A program made the position numbers and the translations under genes. A stretch of 64,000 nucleotides of DNA from Balanoglossus misakiensis. Lineage: Eukaryota; Hemichordata. Below are positions 1-12,437 of the stretch, one piece after another; position 1 is the first letter of the stretch, and every line of letters begins with the position of its first letter. The notes under the pieces are model-generated. The model saw nothing but the letters and a program-made list of their open reading frames with translations, ran no database searches and was not told the origin of the DNA. The DNA lies in NCBI GenBank assembly GCA_040954595.2, contig CM082593.2, positions 8,432,001-8,496,000 of the forward strand. The letters run 5' to 3'.

Positions 1-1905
1 CTCATGTAGAGGCACATGGACTAAATATCATGCATCGGTCCATAGCAACAGAGAAGCCCTTACATACCTGACTAAATTTAAAGTATCCATCATTTCTCAA
101 CACACGCAACAATGATCAGAATCATTTTATCAGTACGTGTTTATATATGTAAATGATATGTTTATCAATAGGATAGGAAACGAGTGATATGCGTATAGTC
201 ACAGCACATGCAGCATAGCGAAACAATGAGAGTATCATAAAATTTTGTCTCAAAATGAATTTTTAAATAATAACACCCAATAACTTAAATTTGTTTCACT
301 GTACACGAATCTGAGCTGACAGGAACTCCAAGTGTCGGGATATGACATGAATGTTTCACAATGGAAAGTTGAACTGAATTAGCTGCGTTTGAACATAGAC
401 CCTTCTCCAGGGTCTATTAAGTTGGTATTTGAAAATGTTGCAAATAGCCAGCCGGCCAGTTTACGTCGCGATAACTATTAAAACGTTAATTCTTGGACCA
501 CTGTTCAATCTTTATGAGTTAAACGCCACCAATTAAAAAAAAAATCAACCACAAAAATGATTGGATATTCGGCATGCTATTTTATAATCGTAACGTCAAA
601 GCTATCATCATTGGAAAACGTCACCAATACTCCACGATGAAACAGGCTACCACAAATTTAGCATATGGCGGGAAGACGTATATATGCACAGTGCACAGCG
701 AGGGAGACGGCGTGTCTTCATCAGAAGACGTAAAAGACTTGAGCTGAATTTAACACCCCCGAATAATTTCCTATTTCCGTAAGAAGAGAAGGCATTACTT
801 TGATTTATGCCCCAAAAATATGTTCTTTGAGCCCAGTCGTTTAGTTTTTGCAGATTAAAATTAACATAATGGACGCGTGGTTATAACCAGTCTACATCAT
901 ATGTGAGATCCCGTCTTTGAACGTTTCTACTGACTTACGCGGATATTGATATGCCAACTGGTCGTTGGCTAGATAAAAGGCACATTCGCCGCGTTCGCGA
1001 TTAACCCACGCCATTTTCTCGGTTTTTACCGTTCCCGTGAGAATAATATCGCTGAAACTCGCTCATCAATTTTCCCGAAAGGAAACCGTCCTATTTTTGG
1101 CGCGCTTCCAAGTAAGCAACTTTACTTTAAATATTCATAAATATTCAAAGGCGCGTTTTCCTTCCCACATCACGTTTTCTGGAGCACGTCATCTTCAGTG
1201 TTTGCGTTTAGGGTTCGTCTTTTCAAATTGCCGGATTCGTGGCGCTGAACCTATTCTGTATAATTCATGTGCCTACAAACGCCAGGAGTCTCGTTGCCTC
1301 TGATATTTCCACGTCCTTTCAAAATGCACACCATCTCCAAAGTCGTTACTCACCCATTGCACGATGCTTTGAACGCAACTCGTCGCCGTCATCGTTCCAT
1401 CATGTACCTAGTATATCTGCCGGCTATTGCCACCCTGTGTCACCATCGCTCTGTATCGTGTGCATGTCATCTCCAGCCTTCGAGATATTTTCAAGATAGT
1501 CAACACGGTCAAGCTTTCTCGATGCTGTCTTAAAATTCTCCAAATATCTTGTAACTGGTCAAGTCGCACATTAACATTTATGATTACACACCATCATTTC
1601 TCATTAATAGCACCTACGAAATAACTGTCTAATTTGGAGGGGAAAGAGATTCATTCATTCATCATGTTCATACGCACATACACAAACAGAAATAGATACA
1701 TACATACATGAAACAATATCAGACTGCAAGACTATATTAAAAGCTCAAAATGGAACACTGCGTAGCAGGACTTTGATGTTACCGGTTGCGCCTCCATCCC
1801 TGCCCGACGCGACGGACCTCGAAAAGTTTGGAAGACGCAGTACCCAAACAAAAGTTAAAATTTGAGAACAATCTTAACGCTGGTGGCGCTTTATTAATCG
1901 CGACT
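1..1905. other. Intergenic, no gene recognised
   Basis: Only short overlapping open frames occur here (for example around 1037-1620 in all three plus frames). None has recognisable family motifs or a convincing exon with matched splice sites. The stretch 1040-1560 is somewhat richer in C and CG than its surroundings, but I cannot assign it. The region ends where the 1.9-5.8 kb segmental duplication begins. Confidence 0.5.
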
Positions 1906-2821
1906 TATACTTGAAGACGGACATATGCATTGTGGGAACAGAGCATGCACCAGAGGAAGTCATGGGTACTTGGGGGTCACTGCACATCAGAGTCAAGATG
2001 GTCACTATTCTCTGCGTTAACTCTATGGGAGACATATCAAACTGTAATGATTTTTATGAAAATATAACTGTTGAACACAACTTATTTTCTCCGTGTCGCA
2101 TAAGGTGATTGACTTGAACGACATCAGAGTCAAAACCATGTGGTGACCTCGTTGCCGTGACATTGCATTTTGAGTTCTATTGACATGCAGATCTTCAAAA
2201 TCCAAGAGAGTTGACTGCGTGTCCAGACCCTTGTGTGTGAGTCTATCTTAAACACACTGGGTATGGAAACCAGGCTACAGAACAGCCAAAGCCGAGAGAA
2301 CAGAATAGCCAAAACTATCACCAGCGCCTAATTCTACATCTGATATTTAATCAGACTGAGGTCATATTCTATATAAACTCACCAAAATGAGTAAATTAGG
2401 AAGAGCATTTTAATCTAACTTTATTGATACAACATATTTTACAACGTACATATATATAATCAACACACCTGAGTTTTGCTTCACAGTGTTGAATGTGGGC
2501 TTCATCTTCTTGAAGTCCCTCAAACATCCAGTACTTCCAATTTATCAGTGATTTGCTTGAAGAAATTTTAAGAAATTATTCAAAAATGGGACCTGTAGTC
2601 CCATGAATATCACAAATTTATTTTTTCTCAGAAATTCACACAGACAATTTCGGAGTCTGAATTGTTCCTGTTTCTGTGGTTAATTCCATTTTTCGATGAA
2701 TATTTGAATCCATGATTGATTGTTTATTGACAAAAGTGAATGACTGAAATCTACCATTGTAAAAACAGCAAATATGAGAAAATAAAATAACAAGGCTTTT
2801 CTTTAACAATGATTCCATTAA

Positions 2822-3151
2822 AGGGACAAAGTCTCTCTCTTGCTGCCCCTGTTCCATTAATTATGTTTGATACAAGACACTCTTTATGTTATTCTACATG
2901 TGGATATATAGCGAATCAACGTTCGACCACACACAACTTTCATCCTGTTTGTGGATATGAGAGTAGAAATCTCCCCAAAATGAATAAACGGTAGAGACTG
3001 ATTATTCATTTTGGCGAGTTTTTTACTCTCGTGTCTACAAGTGGGATAGAAGTTGTGATTCACTATATATCCACATGTACATTGATATGACGTATGTATA
3101 AAACATAATTAATGGAAAAAGGGCAGCGAGAGAGAGCGAGACTTTGTCCCT
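2822..3151. mobile_element. TTAA-type MITE (piggyBac/Kolobok-like), copy a
   Basis: This 330 bp element has terminal inverted repeats that begin AGGGACAAAGTCTC and extend for over 40 bp. It is flanked on both sides by TTAA (2818-2821 and 3152-3155). TTAA target duplication is the signature of piggyBac- and Kolobok-type transposition. There is no coding capacity, so it is non-autonomous. Sister copies are at 43774-44111 (the duplicated copy of this same insertion) and 46011-46357 (independent), with a partial one at 45806-45860. Confidence 0.85.
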
Positions 3152-4901
3152 TTAATTGTGCCAAAACCTACAAAATTAAAATATCAGCTTTTCAACACAT
3201 TAAACTTAAACAGCTGCACAGCCATTAAAATCAATTAAGTCAGTAAAAGTAAGTCAGTCAAACTGAAATAAATTCTGAAGTACTCTATACATGGTCAGTT
3301 CTTCTAATGACAGTTTACAGTTACTTTGCTTTCTACACTTCTGAAACCACAAAGATTGACTGTCATCAAATATAATTCAATACCATGTCATGTCATATAG
3401 AGTGAAATCTACCACTCTCCAAATACTATCCTGTGACCACACAGGATGAAACAGGTGAGGCCTGACAACCAGTGTGCACTCTAAGCCCATATGACCCGCT
3501 TCCAACTCAACAAAATCACTGGTGACTCAAGAAAATTATGCATGCTACATGCAAAGGTATAGGGCGGACTCAGGGAAATTTCTAGAAAATCCTCAAATTG
3601 TCTCAAAGATTTTAAAAGTTATGCTGCTCCAAAGCTCTGGAACTCGCTGCTTAATGATATTTGACTAGCACCCAGTCAAGACTCTTTTAAGAGAAAACTG
3701 AAGACAATTTTTTTTGAAAAAGCCTACAGTGTGTGAACAACCATCAGACGCCACTGAACAGAACTTCTGGATATTGGCGCCATATAAATTTGTTGATTGA
3801 TTGATTGAAAAGTTATGTTTGTTAGAGGGCACACTGCCCTACGCTCACACTCAAAAATTGACAAGAGACAGTTTGAGTCATTGACAAGTAAGAGTGCTTT
3901 TGCATTTCTGTGTTGAAAAGGCAAGAGTTGTCGTTCCAGTCAGGGTCGAATGCATTCAGTTTCTTCTCATATTATTGGTTACAAACATGTATCCCACCAT
4001 CAAATGATAAACTTTTTATCAATTAAAACTTAAAACTCAACACCTAACTTACAAACTTGGTTTTCTATCCCCAAATTAACTCAATTTACCTGATGCAACT
4101 TCATTCCCCTGTCTTGTCTGATTGGTTTTCATGAACCGTTACATTTTTTTCATAAGTTTATAAGAAAATATTAAAACAAAAATATCACTGATTTTTATAA
4201 ATTTAGTTATTTTTAAACATTTTACCAACCTCTTAGCAGATCAATTTATGGACAAGTCAACGTGTTTATGTCATGTTAAAGGTATACAGTCACCTATGCA
4301 AATTTAGCTACAGTTACCATGGCAAATTGAGATCTAGCCAATCACAGATTTTCAGTGGGTGGCACATGCAAAAATAAGAGCGCCACCATATGTTCTTTAG
4401 AACACTCATAAACGCCATTTCAGCCATATATGGGCGTATGTAAATTGGCGGTGACAGTGTACCTTTAAACATACCAAAACCTCCCATGGTATTTACGTTC
4501 AAAAATAAACTGTGTTTGCAAATGTCTTGTTCACTTGTTACCTACAGCTATCACTATTATTATTCACAACATGCAGTGCAAGATCACGCAACCCCCAAAA
4601 TATTCACCATACAAAAATACTCAATATTCAAAGGTTGTTATATTCAATCCATTCTTACTCACCAAGTGTTTAGCTTTACAGAACATACACAGTTTTCATA
4701 GGATCTGTAGCTTCAATAAAATCTCTAAATAATACTTTCGTCTAGGATCACTGATTGTGTCAACACAGTAGAATTTTTTGCATAAGGTTTCACAATCAAG
4801 GAACAAGACACATTGTTAATTTCAGGTTTTCAACATAACTTGACAATATTTTTGGTATACAAATTACGATGGCCCTTGGGAAGAATGATTAAGGGGTTGA
4901 A

Positions 4902-5236
4902 TGATTATCGAATAAACACTGTTTTATGTACATTCTTGGAGTTTGGTAAAATGTGGACAGCATGAAATCTCAGTAAGCATTGCATTTGAGTTAATCCCTT
5001 CAGGGTAACTATTGTATACCACAGCGTGTAGTTCAATGACACTGATATCCTAAATTCAGCAATGTATCCAGTTCCATGATTCCCAAACTTAATGGTATAG
5101 AATATAGGATTGCTTTGTTCTGTACGTATATTACAAAATACAACTTGTTCACTCTCAGAGATCATTGTTACGAATAAACCTGTTGCCTTCCGAGTGTCTG
5201 CCGTAGTAAACATAACGGCATTGGCCAAATGTGCCT
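4902..5236 (-). CDS. Possible terminal exon of an unrecognised minus-strand gene
   Basis: Reading on the minus strand, a pyrimidine-rich tract ending in CTAG near 5237 is followed by an open frame of about 110 codons, starting [16 protein letters not shown] and ending in TAA near 4902. I do not recognise the family. The internal part has alternating hydrophobic residues typical of beta strands, but no signature motif. In the second copy of the duplication (46309-46505) the first half is identical and the rest has been replaced by a MITE, so only this copy could be intact. It could equally be a fortuitous open frame; no upstream exon was identified. Confidence 0.3.
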
Positions 5237-5698
5237 AGAACAAAAGCAGAAAAAATAGTTAAGTTGGTTGCTTGACATGGTTACAAATCCGTGGCACATT
5301 TTGGCCAACTAATAAACTGATTTGCATCTTCAAAAAAGAAGATTGAAAAGGAGCTAAATTTCAATTTTCAAAAGGTTTCTTCATCTTGATTATTAAAGCC
5401 CCTATAGCTGCGAAATTCACATATTTTTCCCACAGTAAAGAAGGTTGGATTCAGACAAAGTACAGTATAATAATTTTTTTTTCATCTGACTCACAATTGC
5501 TCTTTGCATCTTTAATGTCAGACAACGACAAATTTTCAATAGCCTAAGTATAGGTAAGTGAAAAACATATACTGTTCACTTTATTATTGTAAAATATCTT
5601 AAACTCCTCATTTTAGTTTCCTGTGGTCATATCTTGGATTTTGTTTGATTACAAGCACGACTTGTACGTGTATTACTCAATGATCCCGCTTGTTGTAG

Positions 5699-5800
5699 GT
5701 GGGCTCGTGTGTACCTTTGGAGAACTTAATTTCAGTTACATTGGATTTTCAGCAGCCGTGGTCTCTTTACTTTTGAGGAGTACAAAGAGTATACTTCAAG
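5699..5800 (+). pseudogene. Orphan exon of an SLC35E/TPT-like transporter (duplicated fragment)
   Basis: A 102 bp exon in phase 1 at both ends, bounded by TAG upstream and GT downstream. It encodes GGLVCTFGELNFSYIGFSAA then VVSLLLRSTKSILQG. This matches the pattern of a transmembrane segment of the triose-phosphate translocator/nucleotide-sugar transporter superfamily (SLC35E group), where GE(L/V)NF and L(K/R)S(V/I)LQG are typical. The downstream exon found after the other copy (47852) is absent because the duplication stops at about 5830. I therefore read it as a non-functional gene fragment. Confidence 0.6.
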
Positions 5801-5830
5801 GTCGGTCTTTTAATTTTTTTGGTACATTAT

Positions 5831-6963
5831 TGGTAAGAATAAGGAATAAGTAACAAATTTCACATTCGAATGAGGAATAAGGAATAAGTAACAAACTTCA
5901 CATTCGAATAAGGAATAAGTAACAAACTTCCAACACCTCCAGATTTTGTGACTTAAGATGTTTCGTTGCACGAGACTCACTGTATAAGCTTGTCTAATTA
6001 GAACTATTTTTGTCTTTTAACTCATGACAATAATATCTCATAGTGAAGTATTACCGTATCATAAGGAAACGGTAAAGTGGAAATTCAATTAATGAACAAG
6101 TTTTTTTCTCTCTCTCTTTGAAAGAGAGAAAGTCCTGAGGGCATAAGGGCCATCTCAGATTGTCGCAGAAGCTGAAAATGTGAAATTAATTTAAAGGGGA
6201 TTGAGCTCAATTCGATTAGTGATCATCAATTTTGAATTTTGAATTTGTATTTAGTGTGCATGGTCGGGTATACAGCCACAATCAGAGGTTGATATTATAT
6301 TTGTGATTACCCATCGGTTAGCCCATTTAGGTAGACCATTTCAAATTTAAAACTAAAATCATGAAAATAATGCAAAAAATGGCAGCTATTAGGGTTTTAA
6401 TGTTGTGTTCCAGCCACAATAACTTTAATTATGTGGTATGATGTCTTGTCCGGATGGTGTATGGCTTTAAACTTCACACAAATAAGTGAACCCAAGTTGT
6501 ACATCTTGGCAACAATAGATGGTGACACACCAACACACCATAAATTCTATTCAATAAAAGGAAGCACTTGGTCAACTTATCACACGAGTATTACCTTTCA
6601 GGCATTTGCACTCAAAAAATACAGCGCCCAACAATTGTGAAATTCAGAATTTCTCATCGTCACTATTCGACGCGATAAACAGTGCAGCCCAGCGGAACAA
6701 TAAACGGTCCACCATTGGAACTATTGTATGAACATTCATTGACATTTTTTTTTGAAAATTGCTTGTGTTTCAGTAAAAATTATAATTGCAGTTGTTTACA
6801 AAAATAAATCAAGTACAACAGTGAAATGTAAACTTTTCAGGCTATTTTCAAGAACTTATTATTTTAAGTAGTTCCAACAGGGTGTATAATGTTATCCAAA
6901 TTACTGAGGATATCGAACATTAATGAAAGTTTTCTGAGAGGTTTAGGGTTGCCACTGTTTCCA
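5831..6963. other. Non-coding, no gene recognised
   Basis: It begins with a short tandem repeat (5833-5930) built on the motif GAATAAGTAACAAACTTC. A small GA/CT hairpin lies at about 6109-6132. The 69-codon open frame near 6431 has no recognisable content. Nothing else can be supported. Confidence 0.5.
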
Positions 6964-7480
6964 ACATCATTGTCACACACCTACAGCGTGAGAAACTTAA
7001 ATGCCGGCGAGTTCACACCTTGGAAATGTGCAGGTTACATAAAGGCCAGCTAATGGACATACAGGACAAGCCTGCAGTCCCGGCTGGACCAACATAAGTC
7101 CAGAACTGAACTCTTGCCACCCCAATGTAGAACTGACTACATGTACATGTACTCACTAAAATACAGATCATTTTAAAACACTTCAAACTGCCCGATAGGG
7201 GTCTGTACAAAACACTATAGCCCAATTAAGCTGTGCACAGGACAAAGACGTACTTTAACATTTACAATACTGATAGAGCAGGCTGAAGAATTATACAAAG
7301 ACTCTACTTGTACAATTCCGACAAATGAACTCGGAACACGAGCTTATGCATGGATGTAACCACATTTCCAATGTGTGAACTCGCCCGTATGGTGTGCGAA
7401 GTTTCTCACGCACTAGGTGTGTGTCATCATCGCAAAGTCCGGCGACCATGGCAGAATGCATTCCGGAAATCATACCGGAA
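6964..7480. repeat. Inverted-repeat element (foldback)
   Basis: The segment around 6970-7035 (containing GCGTGAGAAACTT and GCGAGTTCACAC) is repeated in inverted orientation at about 7365-7435, giving arms of roughly 60 bp. The right half is also present at 22257-22480 in the paralogous locus; the left half is not, so the duplication breakpoint falls inside or next to this element. The ends and target duplication were not resolved. Confidence 0.4.
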
Positions 7481-8465
7481 AGGTTGAACTTGCATAATTG
7501 ACATAAACACTGACAGTGGGAAAATTATGTGCATCACAAACAAAAACTGCATATACAGTCACACAGCTCCACAGAAAAAGAAAATTCATTAGACTAGTAT
7601 GTGAATGTTACTAACATAAAACGTCTAAATGGCAGAATTATATGCTCTGAAAATAGAATCTATAAGAATTGAAAATATAAAATACCCTTAATTATCCATT
7701 CAGTGATGTCAATATTGTAGATATCAGCTCCATCCGTACTTTGATGCTTTTCTTCATAAGGCTCATTGAATAGACTCCGTTTGGTGGATGTCTTCCCTGC
7801 ACCAAACGCACCAACCAACATAACACGCCCTCGATATATTTCTTTCTGTGTATTCGGATTTTCAGCTGCCTTCTGTAAATTCCCGAGGAATTTACATTGC
7901 TAAAATAATAACGTATTAATTGCTAAAACAAATAGTATAACCTACAAACATTATTCAATGTCAATAATTAGCCCCACTCTTGGATATACTACTCATTTCA
8001 TTACATATTTTCATATGTTATGAAATGCCTAATGTGACTACATTTGCTACGTATTTCGGTAAGATTTGTTGATGAAAGCGATATTATTATTATTGCCAAG
8101 CACATGTTTTGGTTAAACGTGGCTAGGAATTTGACCTTGGTGCCATCTCCTCTTTGTATGAACATAATTATGTAATTCATTTTGCACAGTACCGTATCTG
8201 TTTCTGTGTATAATACTAGTAGTTGAGTTGTCCCTGTGTTTGTCTTCGATATGACACTGAACAGCTATAAAGTGAATTCCGTAGGCTGTACAAAGACAGC
8301 AAAATGAAGATATTATCCTTTCTGTGGTTAAAACACGTTCAGGATTATAGATCATTTAAACACTTAAATATACTAAAATCAGCACATATTAATAAAGAAT
8401 TCAGGTATAGGAAGAACTTTACCTCCTGGATAGGAGAGAGAGACAATACAGGGAGACAATACAAC
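7256..8465. repeat. Paralogous block, copy 1 (partner 22246-24800)
   Basis: This block matches 22246-24800 in the same orientation at high identity and includes one ROC P-loop exon. The partner is longer because it contains extra repeat units (about 22975-23880) and an inserted palindromic element (23900-24356). It shows that two related minus-strand ROCO loci lie in tandem. Confidence 0.8.
7686..7899 (-). pseudogene. Orphan ROC P-loop exon of a second ROCO locus
   Basis: A 214 bp minus-strand exon (AG before 7899, GT after 7686), nearly identical to and exactly as long as the functional-looking exon 22895-22682. It encodes RGRVMLVGAFGAGKTSTKRS, a complete Walker A/G1 motif (GAFGAGKT), followed by a region ending DIYNIDITEWIIK. 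Searching downstream on the minus strand (below 7686) I find no switch II, TKKD or COR exons, so the rest of this paralogue appears missing. Its DED first exon may be the one at 13564-13237, but the phases do not join directly. It may be an alternatively spliced exon of that gene or a dead remnant; I favour a remnant. Confidence 0.6.
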
Positions 8466-9975
8466 TTTTTATGGGTGTTTGTGAGACTAAATGTGTTGCT
8501 GTACCTTATTGTGTGTAATGGGAGTTTGGATCTGGTACAATCAATTTCACAAACATGAGCTATACCCAGGCAGCAAAAAAAATGAACAGACTTTTTATAA
8601 AACCCTTTAAAAGCCCATATATTACAAAACTCGCTCAGGAATAGGAACGTCACCACAATTCACAAATACAGACTATTTAATAGGAATAACCAATGTAAAT
8701 TTGAAACGAAATAGACACCTGCAACTAATTATTCGACTAAAATGATAAAAGTATGGTATATGCACCTCCTGGATATGAAAGAGGGATAGAGAGAGAGAGA
8801 GAGAGATAGTGATAGAGAGAGAGACAATGAGGGAGAGAGAGACATTTATTTATTAAATTCCTTCAGGCACGGGAGGAAATTTCCGGTAATTCGCAGATTC
8901 CAAATTCTTAGTAATAGCTAATGTAAATTTGAAAGGAAATCAACAACTAATTCCTCAACGAAAATGATAAAAGTATATGGTACATGTATATAGACTCACC
9001 GGCTGGATATCAGAGAGAGAGAGAGGGAGAGAGACAGACAGAGAGACAGACATGCAGACAGAGACAGAGAAGAAGAGGGAAAAGGAGGAAGAGAGAGACA
9101 TTTATCTTTTAAATTCCTTCAGGCATGGGAGGAAATTTCCGGTAATTTGCAGATTCTAAATTTTTAGTATAGCTAATGTAAATTTGAAAGGAAATCAACA
9201 ACTAATTCCTCAACGAAAATGATAAAAGTATATGGTACATGTATATAGACTCACCGGCTGGATATCAGAGAGAGAGAGAGAGGGAGAGAGACAGACAGAG
9301 AGACAGACATGCAGACAGAGACAGAGAAGAAGAGGGAAAAGGAGGAAGAGAGAGACATTTATTTTTTAAATTCCTTCAGGCATGGGAGGAAATTTCCAGT
9401 AATTCGCAGATTCTAAATTCTTAGTAATAGCTAATGTCAATTTGAAAGGAAATCAACAACTAATTCCTCAACGAAAATGATAAAAGTATATGGTACATGT
9501 ATATAGACTCACCGGCTGGATATCAGAGAGAGAGAGAGGGAGAGAGACAGACAGAGAGACAGACATGCAGACAGAGACAGAGAAGAAGAGGGAAAAGGAG
9601 GAAGAGAGAGACATTTATCTTTTAAATTCCTTCAGGCATGGGAGGAAATTTCCAGTAATTCGCAGATTCTAAATTCTTAGTAATAGCTAATGTCAATTTG
9701 AAAGGAAATCAACAACTAATTCCTCAACGAAAATGATAAAAGTATATGGTACATGTATATAGACTCACCGGCTGGATATCAGAGAGAGAGAGAGGGAGAG
9801 AGACAGACAGAGAGACAGACATGCAGACAGAGACAGAGAAGAAGAGGGAAAAGGAGGAAGAGAGAGACATTTATCTTTTAAATTCCTTCAGGCATGGGAG
9901 GAAATTTCCAGTAATTCGCAGATTCTAAATTCTTAGTAATAGCTAATGTCAATTTGAAAGGAAATCAACAACTAA

Positions 9976-10123
9976 GGGACCGTTCAGTTTTTACGGCCGA
10001 GGGGGGGGGGGGGGCAGGCAAGTTTGTGTCATCGGTTTTCAAAAACAGGCCGACCCCCCCTTCACCCAGGACCAAAAAAATGATATCCCCCCCCCCCCCC
10101 TTGACAGCCCCAAAAATATGATG
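9976..10123. mobile_element. Half PIF/Harbinger-type MITE inside array unit (first)
   Basis: It begins directly after TAA with the terminus GGGACCGTTCAGTTTTTACG shared with the elements at 13623, 17785 and 18106, followed by the G-run/C-run interior. It stops at GATGA just before TAAATTCC of the repeat unit, with no inverted terminus, so it is a truncated element. The same half-element is present in the next unit (10222-10368), so it was amplified together with the array. Confidence 0.7.
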
Positions 10124-10221
10124 ATAAATTCCTTCAGGCATGGGAGGAACTTTCCTGTAATTTGCAGATTCTAAATTCTTAGTAATAGCTAATGTCAATT
10201 TGAAAGGAAATCAACAACTAA

Positions 10222-10368
10222 GGGACCGTTCAGTTTTTACGGCCGAGGGGGGGGGGGGGGCAGGCAAGTTTGTGTCATCGGTTTTCAAAAACAGGCCGAC
10301 CCCCCCTTCACCCAGGACCAAAAAAATGATATCCCCCCCCCCCCTTGACAGCCCCAAAAATATGATGA
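10222..10368. mobile_element. Half PIF/Harbinger-type MITE inside array unit (second)
   Basis: This is a near-identical copy of the half-element at 9976-10123 with the same left terminus and the same truncation point. Its C-run is two bases shorter. It shows that the array grew by unit duplication after the insertion. Confidence 0.7.
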
Positions 10369-11620
10369 TAAATTCCTTCAGGCATGGGAGGAACTTTCCT
10401 GTAATTTGCAGATTCTAAATTTCAAGTAATAGCTAATGTCAATTTGAAAGGAAATCAACAACTAATTCCTCTACTAAAATGATAAAAGTAGGGTATTATA
10501 CCTTTTGCATCTGTGTGTGTGAGAGCTAGAGAGAGAGAGAGAGAGAGACAGACATGCAGACAGAGACAGAGAAGAAGAGGGAAAAGGAGGAATAGAGAGA
10601 CATTTATTTTTTAAATTCCTTCAGGCATGGGAGGAAATTTCCGGTAATTCGCAGATTCTAAATTTTTAGTAATTATAGCCAATGTAAATTTGAAAGGAAA
10701 TCAACAACTTTATAATTCCCCGACTAAAATGATAAAAGTAGGGTATATGCATACCTCCTGGATATGACAGAAAGACAGACAGACAGACAGAGACAGAGAA
10801 GAAGAGGGAAAAGGAGGAAGAGAGAGACATTTATTTTTTTAATTCCTTCAGGCATGGGAGGAAATTTCCGGTAATTTGCAGATTCTAAATTTTTAGTAAT
10901 AGCTAAATTTGAAAGGAGATCATCAACTAATTCCTCAACGAAAATGATAAAAGTAGGGTACATGTAGACTCACCAACTGGATATCAGAGAGAGAGAGAAA
11001 GAGGGAGAGAGAGAGCGAGAGACAGACAGACAGAGACAGACAGACAGACAGACAGAGACAGAGAAGAAGAGGGAAAAGGAGGTAGAGAGAGACATTACTT
11101 TTTAAATTCCTTCAGGCATGGGAGGAACTTTCCTGTAATTTGCAGATTCTAAATTTTTAGTAATAGCTAATGTCAATTTGAAAGGAAATCAACAACTAAT
11201 TCCTCAACGAAAATGATAAAAGTATATGGTACATGTATATAGACTCACCGGCTGGATATCAGAGAGAGAGAGAGGGAGAGAGACAGACAGAAAGACAGAC
11301 AGACAGACAGAGACAGAGAAGAAGAGGGAAAAGGAGGAAGAGAGAGACATTTATTTTTTAAATTCCTTCAGGCATGGGAGGAAATATCCGGTAATTTGCA
11401 TATTCTAAATTTTAAGTAATAGTTAATGTAAATTTTGAAAGGAAATCAACAACTAATTCCTCGACTAAAATTATAAAAGTAGGGTATATACATACCTCCT
11501 GGATATGAAAGAGGGATAGAGAGAGAGAGATAGAGAGAGAGCGAGAGACAGACAGACAGACAGACAGAGACAGAGAAGAAGAGGGAAAAGGAGGAAGAGA
11601 GAGACATTTATTTTTCCTTG

Positions 11621-12437
11621 GGAAGAAGAATCAGTCTCATAGACTAGCTACTAACTATTAAAAAGTAGTATGCACCTCAAAAAAGAAAGAATTAATATTT
11701 TTCTCATATTTTGGAAAAGGCAAGTTTTGATTATTCTCTCTCAACTAAAACATAGTCATATAATAGGAGTGCATGAATCTGCTCATAAATCGTATAATCC
11801 AAGCAAACTGTGATTAAAACAAAAATGATAACATTGGAAAACACATGTTCTCTAGAAATCAAAACAATTATTCTCGTAACATTTGAGTAAATGATAATTC
11901 TCCCTTATTTAATCATGGCAGCTGAACATATACCAGTACCGGGTATAGCACAGGTAAAATTATGTCTAATCTGCTAACAATGAAGGATCATATAATCAAT
12001 GAAGTTTATGAAATCATATTTTAAACTGTATGGCCCAAGCACATTTGATTAAAATAAAAATGTCAACTTCTGGGAAGACAATCCATGTTCCTCAGTAATT
12101 ACAATCTTCTCAGTCTTATAGACTAGCTACTATAACTTCTTTAAAGGGGAAGTTCAGTCCAGATTAATTTTACATATGTGCTAGCTTTGGGTTTGGTTCT
12201 TTGGGGGAAATGGAAAAGTATAATGGCGGAAGTTCCATTCTAGGTCTTCTTCAACTTACTGTAATTTGAATTATGGGGAAAACTTGACTTGACTTCCGCC
12301 ACATAATATGGAAACCTACTGCGAGTACATGTACTAGACATGAATTTAACAATCAGCAACTGTCAGCAGCCTTCTTGGTGTGGCGGAGAGATGTTGTGGA
12401 AATGAATCCAACACTAGCAATGACATATCTGATTTCT
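11621..12437. other. Non-coding, no gene recognised
   Basis: AT-rich sequence with weak internal duplication (the motif CATAGACTAGCTACTA near 11640 recurs as TATAGACTAGCTACTA near 12118). No open frame of note. It lies just downstream of the membrane-anchored DED gene and may contain its polyadenylation region. Confidence 0.4.

Larger units (their letters stand above)
1906..5830. repeat. Segmental duplication, copy 1 (partner 42403-47035)
   Basis: From about 1906 to 5830 the sequence is repeated in the same orientation, at very high identity, at about 42403-47035. Shared landmarks are a TTAA-type MITE (2822 here, 43774 there), a transporter exon (5699 here, 46904 there) and many identical short stretches between. 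Differences are discrete events. Copy 2 has a 441 bp hAT-type insertion, a ~210 bp tandem duplication and an extra MITE replacing ~200 bp. Copy 1 ends in a short tandem repeat (5833-5930) that copy 2 lacks. Copy 2 carries the next exon of the transporter gene and copy 1 does not, so copy 1 looks like the derived, partial copy. Confidence 0.9.
8690..11620. repeat. Tandem array of ~256 bp units with GA microsatellites
   Basis: About 11 units are spaced 228-263 bp apart; the conserved tail motif CATGGGAGGAAATTTCC or a variant recurs near 8871, 9127, 9385, 9640, 9896, 10144, 10386, 10629, 10857, 11120 and 11372. Each unit contains a stretch of GA/GACA microsatellite, then ATTCCTTCAGG, then a conserved AT-rich part. 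Two adjacent units (9976-10123, 10222-10368) have had their GA part replaced by half of a PIF/Harbinger-type element. Read on the minus strand the GA tract is a pyrimidine tract leading to a canonical acceptor and a donor. Further units occur at about 23480-23780 in the paralogous locus. Confidence 0.9.

Noticed and set aside
8977-11408. Repeated ~60-codon frames (MVHVYRLTGWISERERG...)
   Set aside because: They arise from the GA/GACA microsatellite within each array unit; no start context or conservation beyond the repeat itself.
8690-11620. CRISPR-like or satellite centromere array
   Set aside because: Units are ~256 bp, diverged and GA-rich; no short identical repeats with unique spacers, and the array is too small for a centromere. 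The genome is clearly animal.
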